Positions 6,369 to 10,536 of a DNA stretch of 10,536 nt are shown here, in pieces. How positions within the stretch are numbered: the first letter of the stretch is position 1; the number at the start of each line of letters is the position of its first letter. Location of the stretch: assembly GCA_016212345.1 (NCBI GenBank), contig JACRGM010000221.1:1-10536 (forward strand). Direction: 5' to 3'. The notes under the pieces are model-generated. The model worked only from the letters and a program-made list of their open reading frames with translations. It was not told the origin of the DNA and made no database searches. This DNA comes from Nitrospinota bacterium (GTDB taxonomy: Bacteria; Nitrospinota; Nitrospinia; SZUA-224). Both the position numbers and the translations under genes were made by a program.

Positions 6369-8000
6369 TCATCCCGTTCTTCTTCTATCTCTATTCTCTA
6401 TAGCCATCTTAATAAACTCCCTGAATAGAGGATGGGGGTTCATTGGGGAGGATTTGAATTCAGGATGGAACTGTCCCCCAATAAACCATGGGTGATCCTC
6501 TATCTCTATGATCTCTACAAGATTTCCATCAGGTGATATCCCACTTATACTCAACCCAGCCTCCTCCATCTGAAGTCGATATTTGTTATTGAATTCATAT
6601 CTATGACGATGACGTTCGTATATCTCCCTCTTTCCATATGCCTTATATGCAAAGGAGTTTTTCTTTAATTGACATGGGTATGCCCCTAATCTCATTGTCC
6701 CTCCTTTATCTCCTTTAGCATCTTGGTCAGAGAGGAGGTCGATTACAGGATGTGGTGTATCTGGGGCAAATTCCGAACTATTTGCCTCTTTGAGATTCCC
6801 AACATTTCTTGCAAATTCTATAACAGCACACTGCATACCAAGACATATGCCAAAGAAGGGTATCTTATTTTCACGGGCGTACTGTATAGCAGAGATCTTA
6901 CCTTCGATACCACGTCTTCCAAACCCTCCTGGTATCAATATCCCATCCACATTTGATAACAATGTCTCAGGGCCTCTTCTTTCGATCTCTTCAGCATCTA
7001 TCCAATCTATATTTACTGTAGCATTGTTCTCTATGCCACCATGGATAATGGCCTCATTAAGACTCTTATAAGACTCTTTTAGATTCACATATTTCCCTAC
7101 AACACTAATGACCACAGAGGTTTGTGGGGATTTGATCTTTTCCACAATCCTTTCCCACATAGTCAGATTAGGTTCCTTTGTTGGGAGACCAAGGAGGTCA
7201 ACAATGATCTTATCTAATCCCTCCTGATGGAGGGTAAGGGGGAGCTCGTAGATCGTCTCTACATCCCTGGCAGTAATTACACAATCCTTATCCACACTAC
7301 AGAAAAGGGCAATCTTTTTCTTTAAATCTGGGGAGAGAAAACGATCAGTCCTGCATAATAGTATATCAGGCTGTATCCCTATCTCTCTTAACTCTCTTAC
7401 ACTATGTTGGGTAGGTTTGGTCTTTAATTCATCAGAACTCTTTATATATGGAACCAGTGTAAGATGGATATGTATAATATTCCTCCTCCCCATCTCTAAT
7501 CGGAACTGTCTAATAGCCTCTAGAAATGGAAGACCTTCTATATCCCCTACAGTACCCCCTATCTCACAGATAACAACATCATAATCACCTTTTACAGTAA
7601 TAAAACGGTCTTTTATCTCATCAGTAATGTGTGGGATCACCTGAACTGTCCCGCCAAGGTAATCCCCTCTTCTCTCCTTCTGGATTACAGAATAGTATAT
7701 CCCACCTGTGGTTACATTATTGATTTTTCTCATCTTAGCACTGGTGAATCTTTCGTAATGTCCTATATCGAGATCTGTCTCTGCACCATCATCAGTGACA
7801 AATACCTCTCCATGCTGAAAGGGGTTCATAGTACCTGGATCAACATTAATATAAGGATCAAGCTTCTGAATCGTCACCTTCACCCCTCTAGCCTCAAGAA
7901 GGGCACCTATGGATGCAGATGCCAATCCCTTTCCAAGGGAAGATAATACCCCACCTGTTATAAATATATATTTTGTCTCCTTTGTTTTTTTCTCCTCCAT
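6369..8000 (-). CDS. pyrG: CTP synthase (glutamine hydrolysing)
   Basis: Converts UTP to CTP using ATP and ammonia from glutamine; cytosolic tetramer in known members. The 543-residue protein is full length (E. coli 545). The N-terminal synthetase domain starts with FITGGVLSSLGKG (13-25), has the metal-binding region DGAETDLDIGHYERF (71-85) and EIGGTVGDIEG (146-156). The C-terminal class I glutamine amidotransferase domain has PGGFGRRG (357-364), the nucleophile Cys386 in GICLGMQ, and the His512/Glu514 pair in GGQFHPEF. The ATG has AGGTG five bases upstream. It follows kdsB by 16 bp; KdsB consumes CTP, and the pyrG-kds association is common in Gram-negatives. No pyrG attenuator leader is visible because the gene lies inside the operon. 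Confidence 0.98.
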   Translation of the reverse strand: MEEKKTKETKYIFITGGVLSSLGKGLASASIGALLEARGVKVTIQKLDPYINVDPGTMNPFQHGEVFVTDDGAETDLDIGHYERFTSAKMRKINNVTTGGIYYSVIQKERRGDYLGGTVQVIPHITDEIKDRFITVKGDYDVVICEIGGTVGDIEGLPFLEAIRQFRLEMGRRNIIHIHLTLVPYIKSSDELKTKPTQHSVRELREIGIQPDILLCRTDRFLSPDLKKKIALFCSVDKDCVITARDVETIYELPLTLHQEGLDKIIVDLLGLPTKEPNLTMWERIVEKIKSPQTSVVISVVGKYVNLKESYKSLNEAIIHGGIENNATVNIDWIDAEEIERRGPETLLSNVDGILIPGGFGRRGIEGKISAIQYARENKIPFFGICLGMQCAVIEFARNVGNLKEANSSEFAPDTPHPVIDLLSDQDAKGDKGGTMRLGAYPCQLKKNSFAYKAYGKREIYERHRHRYEFNNKYRLQMEEAGLSISGISPDGNLVEIIEIEDHPWFIGGQFHPEFKSSPMNPHPLFREFIKMAIENRDRRRTG

Positions 8001-8016
8001 CTATCACCTATTACCA

Positions 8017-8766
8017 CTAACCCATCACCTTCATCATGGATCTAACCTTTTCTAGATCCTCCTCTGTGTCAACACCTATGGTGGTGGAATCAGTCTCTGC
8101 TACCTTTATCCTATATCCATGCTCCAGCACCCTGAGCTGTTCTAATCTTTCGACCTTTTCAAGGGGGGTCTCAGGAAGTTGTGAGATCTTTAAAAGAAAT
8201 TCTCTTTTATATGCAAAGAGTCCAATGTGCCTGTAGCATGGTACAGGGAGTGCAATATAAGGGATATTATCTCTGTTGAAAGGGATAGGGAAACGGGAAA
8301 AGTATAGTGCATATCCACTTTTATCCATCACCACCTTAACAACATTTGGATCCCTTAATTCCTCTTTATTAGCTATTCTAGTACAGAGTGTCCCCATTTT
8401 AACATCTCTATCATTTAAGAGTAGACTCCCCACCTGATCTATCATCTCTGGTTCTATCATTGGCTCATCACCTTGCACATTAATAATTATATCAGAATCA
8501 AGCCCCTTTGCCACCTCAGATATACGATCAGTCCCGCTTCTGTGGGTAGAAGATGTCATCTTTACATCCCCTCCAAAACCGCGAACTGTCTCGAATATCC
8601 GGCTATCATCAGTTGCAATGATCACCTTATCAATCACGCTTGCCTTTGTGACCCTCTCGAATATATGCTGGATCATAGGCCTTCCGCATATATCTGCCAA
8701 TACCTTCCCTTTAAACCTTGTGGATGAATATCTTGCAGGTATTATTGCAGTGATCTTAGTAGGCAT
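8017..8766 (-). CDS. kdsB: 3-deoxy-manno-octulosonate cytidylyltransferase (CMP-Kdo synthetase)
   Basis: Activates Kdo with CTP to CMP-Kdo for addition to lipid A, a cytosolic step of lipopolysaccharide core synthesis. The 249-residue protein has the nucleotide-binding start IIPARYSSTRFKGK (8-21), SGTDR (77-81), NVQGDEP (96-102), RHIGLFAYKREFL (179-191), LEQLR (208-212) and GVDTEEDL (231-238), matching E. coli KdsB over its whole length. The usual RLPGKPL loop reads RFKGKVL here, so two prolines are replaced. An 8-amino-Kdo-specific variant cannot be ruled out from sequence alone. The ATG lies inside the end of the upstream sugar transferase gene (11 bp overlap), and only a weak AATAAGA precedes it, so translation probably depends on the upstream gene. 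Confidence 0.95.
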   Translation of the reverse strand: MPTKITAIIPARYSSTRFKGKVLADICGRPMIQHIFERVTKASVIDKVIIATDDSRIFETVRGFGGDVKMTSSTHRSGTDRISEVAKGLDSDIIINVQGDEPMIEPEMIDQVGSLLLNDRDVKMGTLCTRIANKEELRDPNVVKVVMDKSGYALYFSRFPIPFNRDNIPYIALPVPCYRHIGLFAYKREFLLKISQLPETPLEKVERLEQLRVLEHGYRIKVAETDSTTIGVDTEEDLEKVRSMMKVMG

Positions 8767-10159
8767 TCTTATTTATCAGCCCTTTCCAGATAGTCAGCCA
8801 TATTATCTTGAAATCGAAGAGGAATGACCAATTTTCAATATAATAGAGATCATATTCTATCCTTTTCTTCAGGGAAGTATCCCCCCTCCATCCATTGACC
8901 TGTGCCCAGCCTGTTATCCCAGCCTTCATCTTATGTCTGAGCATATACTCTGGGATCAATTTCTTAAAGTTATCGACAAAGACAGGTCGTTCAGGTCGTG
9001 GACCCACAAGACTCATATTCCCTTTCAGTACATTGAATAACTGTGGCAGTTCATCCAGACTTATTCTTCTCAAGAATATACCAATCTTTGTCCTCCTCTC
9101 ATCCCCTTCTTTTGCCCATACCGCACCTATCCCCTCCTCTGCATCTATATTCATGGAACGGAATTTCAGGATATAAAATTGCTCACCATCCAGTCCCATA
9201 CGCTCCTGTCTATAGAGGACAGGCCCTTTAGAGGTCAATTTTATTGCTATGGAAATAAATAACATAAGAGGGGATAGAATAATAATAGCTAATAATGAAA
9301 GGAGGATATCAGCCAACCTCTTTATGACCTTGTTCCACCCGAATAAAGGGCTCTCAGTAAGATTCACTACCGGTAGCCCATCCAGCTCCTCAATCCCAGG
9401 ATTCAGACGCATAAATCTAAGGAGATCAGGTACAACCTTCACATCTACCATCTCATCCCCCAATAATTCAAGGAGATTCTCTATCCTCTGATAGGCCTTC
9501 AAAGGAAGGGCTACGAACAACTGATCAACTGATCTCTCCTTAACTACCTTCTTGACATCCCCTATATCCCCCAAGACAGTATAACCCCTGATCCTTGATC
9601 CGATCTTTTCAGGATGATCAGTTAGAAAGCCCACGATCTTAAAACCTATCTCTGGGTAGAGGTCTATCTTCTCTGCCACTATCTTACCCAGATCACCTGC
9701 CCCAACAATGAGTATATGTTTGAGATTATAGCCTTTATGTCTTAGTATCTGAAGCACCTTTCTACTCACTCTCCGTGATAACATCAAAGATATGCTACTG
9801 ATCAGCCAGAAATAGACCATTACTATTCTGGAATAAGAATCCCCCCTGTAAAAGAATGTTGTTGCTGTTATAAGTAAGATAGAGATAAAGGTGACCTTTA
9901 GGATATTGTAAAATTCGATACCTCTCGATCTTCCTCTCATTGGTTGATAAAGTCCTAATACCTTCATAGTAATAGCATAGATAGCCACTATAAAGGGGAG
10001 TAACTTGATATACTGTTCAACAGATGGTATACCTAAGGTGATAGGTATTATCTCGATATGGAACCTTATATAATAGGCAAGTAGCCATGAGATTACCACT
10101 ATCACTATGTCGGTTATAAATAATATTGAGATGAATAATTGACCATATTTCTTAAGCAT
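8756..10159 (-). CDS. WcaJ-type undecaprenyl-phosphate sugar-1-phosphate transferase
   Basis: A membrane phosphoglycosyl transferase that moves a sugar 1-phosphate from a nucleotide sugar to undecaprenyl phosphate, the first step of exopolysaccharide or O-antigen assembly at the inner membrane. The 467 residues show four hydrophobic N-terminal segments (about 5-32, 50-71, 84-103, 112-127), a Rossmann-like CoA-binding-type domain starting at GAGDLGK (153-159), a membrane-dipping helix (about 281-305), and the catalytic domain. The latter has LYRQERMG (315-322), KFRSM (332-336), the Asp-Glu dyad in SLDELPQL (D369/E370), LVGPRPERP (384-392) and GITGWAQVNG (414-423). This layout is that of WcaJ/GumD/PssY-type enzymes. 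The sugar (glucose, galactose or other) cannot be read from sequence, so no gene symbol is given. It is 6 bp after a broken glycosyltransferase and overlaps kdsB. Confidence 0.93.
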   Translation of the reverse strand: MLKKYGQLFISILFITDIVIVVISWLLAYYIRFHIEIIPITLGIPSVEQYIKLLPFIVAIYAITMKVLGLYQPMRGRSRGIEFYNILKVTFISILLITATTFFYRGDSYSRIVMVYFWLISSISLMLSRRVSRKVLQILRHKGYNLKHILIVGAGDLGKIVAEKIDLYPEIGFKIVGFLTDHPEKIGSRIRGYTVLGDIGDVKKVVKERSVDQLFVALPLKAYQRIENLLELLGDEMVDVKVVPDLLRFMRLNPGIEELDGLPVVNLTESPLFGWNKVIKRLADILLSLLAIIILSPLMLFISIAIKLTSKGPVLYRQERMGLDGEQFYILKFRSMNIDAEEGIGAVWAKEGDERRTKIGIFLRRISLDELPQLFNVLKGNMSLVGPRPERPVFVDNFKKLIPEYMLRHKMKAGITGWAQVNGWRGDTSLKKRIEYDLYYIENWSFLFDFKIIWLTIWKGLINKNAY

Positions 10160-10165
10160 ATAATT

Positions 10166-10536
10166 TTATCCTCTCATCTTTTTATATTGTTCATACTTAT
10201 CCATTATAACCCCTTTTATCATTTTCCTGAAGATCGATCGGTCAAACCCCCTGGCGTGTTCCCTTATCTTCTCCTTTTTAAAAGAACTACTGTTATCTTC
10301 AAAGTACCTTACAGCCTCTATAAGGGATTCCACCTTCTGTTCATAAAAGAATATACCTGTAGGGTGGAAGGGGTGAGGATTATAATCTGATATATCCTTT
10401 GCCACACAGTGACTGCTACTTATAATAAGATCATAGCCACTCAGATCAAACTGCTCTATGGCAAATGGCATTATGGGGAGGTAGTATCTGTATCCCTTCT
10501 CAATAAAGGGGAGTTTCTGGATAAAGGAGGTAATGA
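10166..10536 (-). pseudogene. WbaZ-like GT4 glycosyltransferase with internal deletion, 5' cut by window
   Basis: The frame is open to the right edge, so the Met at 10471 is internal and not the start. The 122 visible residues begin ITSFIQKLPFIEKGYRYYLP and run through MPFAIEQFDLSGYDL and SSSHCVAK (fragment 39-46). This is the N-terminal acceptor-domain block of WbaZ-like GT4 enzymes, normally near residues 50-100 of about 370-400. Within about ten residues it jumps to HPTGIFFYEQKVESLIEAV (57-75) and a helical end rich in Arg and Lys, which is the C-terminal block of the same family. The roughly 220-240 residues normally between them, including the HTPMRYAWD block, most of the donor-binding domain and its catalytic E-x7-E, are absent. 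The frame is intact across the junction (about 10366-10399). Catalysis is therefore unlikely. A genuine short protein or an assembly collapse are the alternatives. Confidence 0.75.

Larger units (their letters stand above)
85..10536 (-). other. Single long minus-strand operon, surface glycan to isoprenoid genes
   Basis: Nine genes run in the same direction with intergenic distances of 6, -11, 16, 12, 7, -4, 14 and 18 bp, read from the right edge to dxs. No gap is long enough for an ordinary promoter plus ribosome binding site, so internal promoters, if any, lie inside coding sequence. The true 5' end is outside the window. Co-transcription is an inference from spacing. Confidence 0.75.

Noticed and set aside
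2944..8016. Possible intergenic promoters, riboswitches or small RNAs between the operon genes
   Set aside because: The gaps are 7 to 16 bp within this span (18 bp at most in the window) and hold little more than ribosome binding sites; there is no room for a structured leader.
10166..10471. A complete small 101-residue gene starting at the Met at 10471
   Set aside because: The frame continues upstream to the window edge with residues that match the GT4 N-terminal region, so that Met is internal and the gene is partial.

Overview
This window is almost entirely one tightly packed transcription unit on the minus strand, running from the right edge down to position 85. It meets the end of a plus-strand gene at the left edge. 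In minus-strand order the genes are: a glycosyltransferase remnant (cut by the window edge), a WcaJ-type polyprenyl-phosphate sugar transferase, kdsB, pyrG, holB, ricT (yaaT), metG, ispA and dxs. Gaps are -11 to +18 bp, with two same-strand overlaps (11 bp at kdsB, 4 bp at metG). There is no non-coding stretch longer than 18 bp, so I see no room for separate promoters, terminators, RNA genes or riboswitches. I found no tRNA, rRNA, CRISPR array, insertion sequence or attachment site.

The organism is Gram-negative: KdsB makes CMP-Kdo for lipopolysaccharide. It probably makes hopanoids, because the fragment at the left edge matches the C-terminus of the radical-SAM protein HpnH. The DNA is AT-rich, uses ATA (Ile) and AGG (Arg) codons freely, and has a purine-rich coding strand. 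Gene content and order (holB-ricT-metG, pyrG-kdsB, dxs beside hpnH) would suit a Desulfobacterota- or Nitrospirota-like anaerobe. That placement is inference from memory of gene neighbourhoods and is not secure.

Region by region. Positions 8756-10536 are the end of a surface-polysaccharide locus: the enzyme that starts glycan assembly on the lipid carrier, plus a broken GT4 glycosyltransferase. Positions 6369-8766 couple CTP synthesis to CTP use in Kdo activation. Positions 2958-6356 hold information-processing genes: the clamp-loader subunit delta-prime, the PSP1 protein RicT and methionyl-tRNA synthetase. Positions 85-2943 make isoprenoid precursors: Dxs starts the MEP pathway, IspA makes farnesyl diphosphate, and HpnH acts later on hopene.

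The most noteworthy observations are two. First, the rightmost ORF joins the N-terminal and C-terminal blocks of a WbaZ-like GT4 enzyme with the whole catalytic middle missing, yet in frame. Second, dxs and hpnH converge and overlap by 42 bp in antiparallel codon register, so that the tail of Dxs is the antisense of the end of HpnH. I did not find a wholly new system; the rest are well-known housekeeping families in a dense operon.
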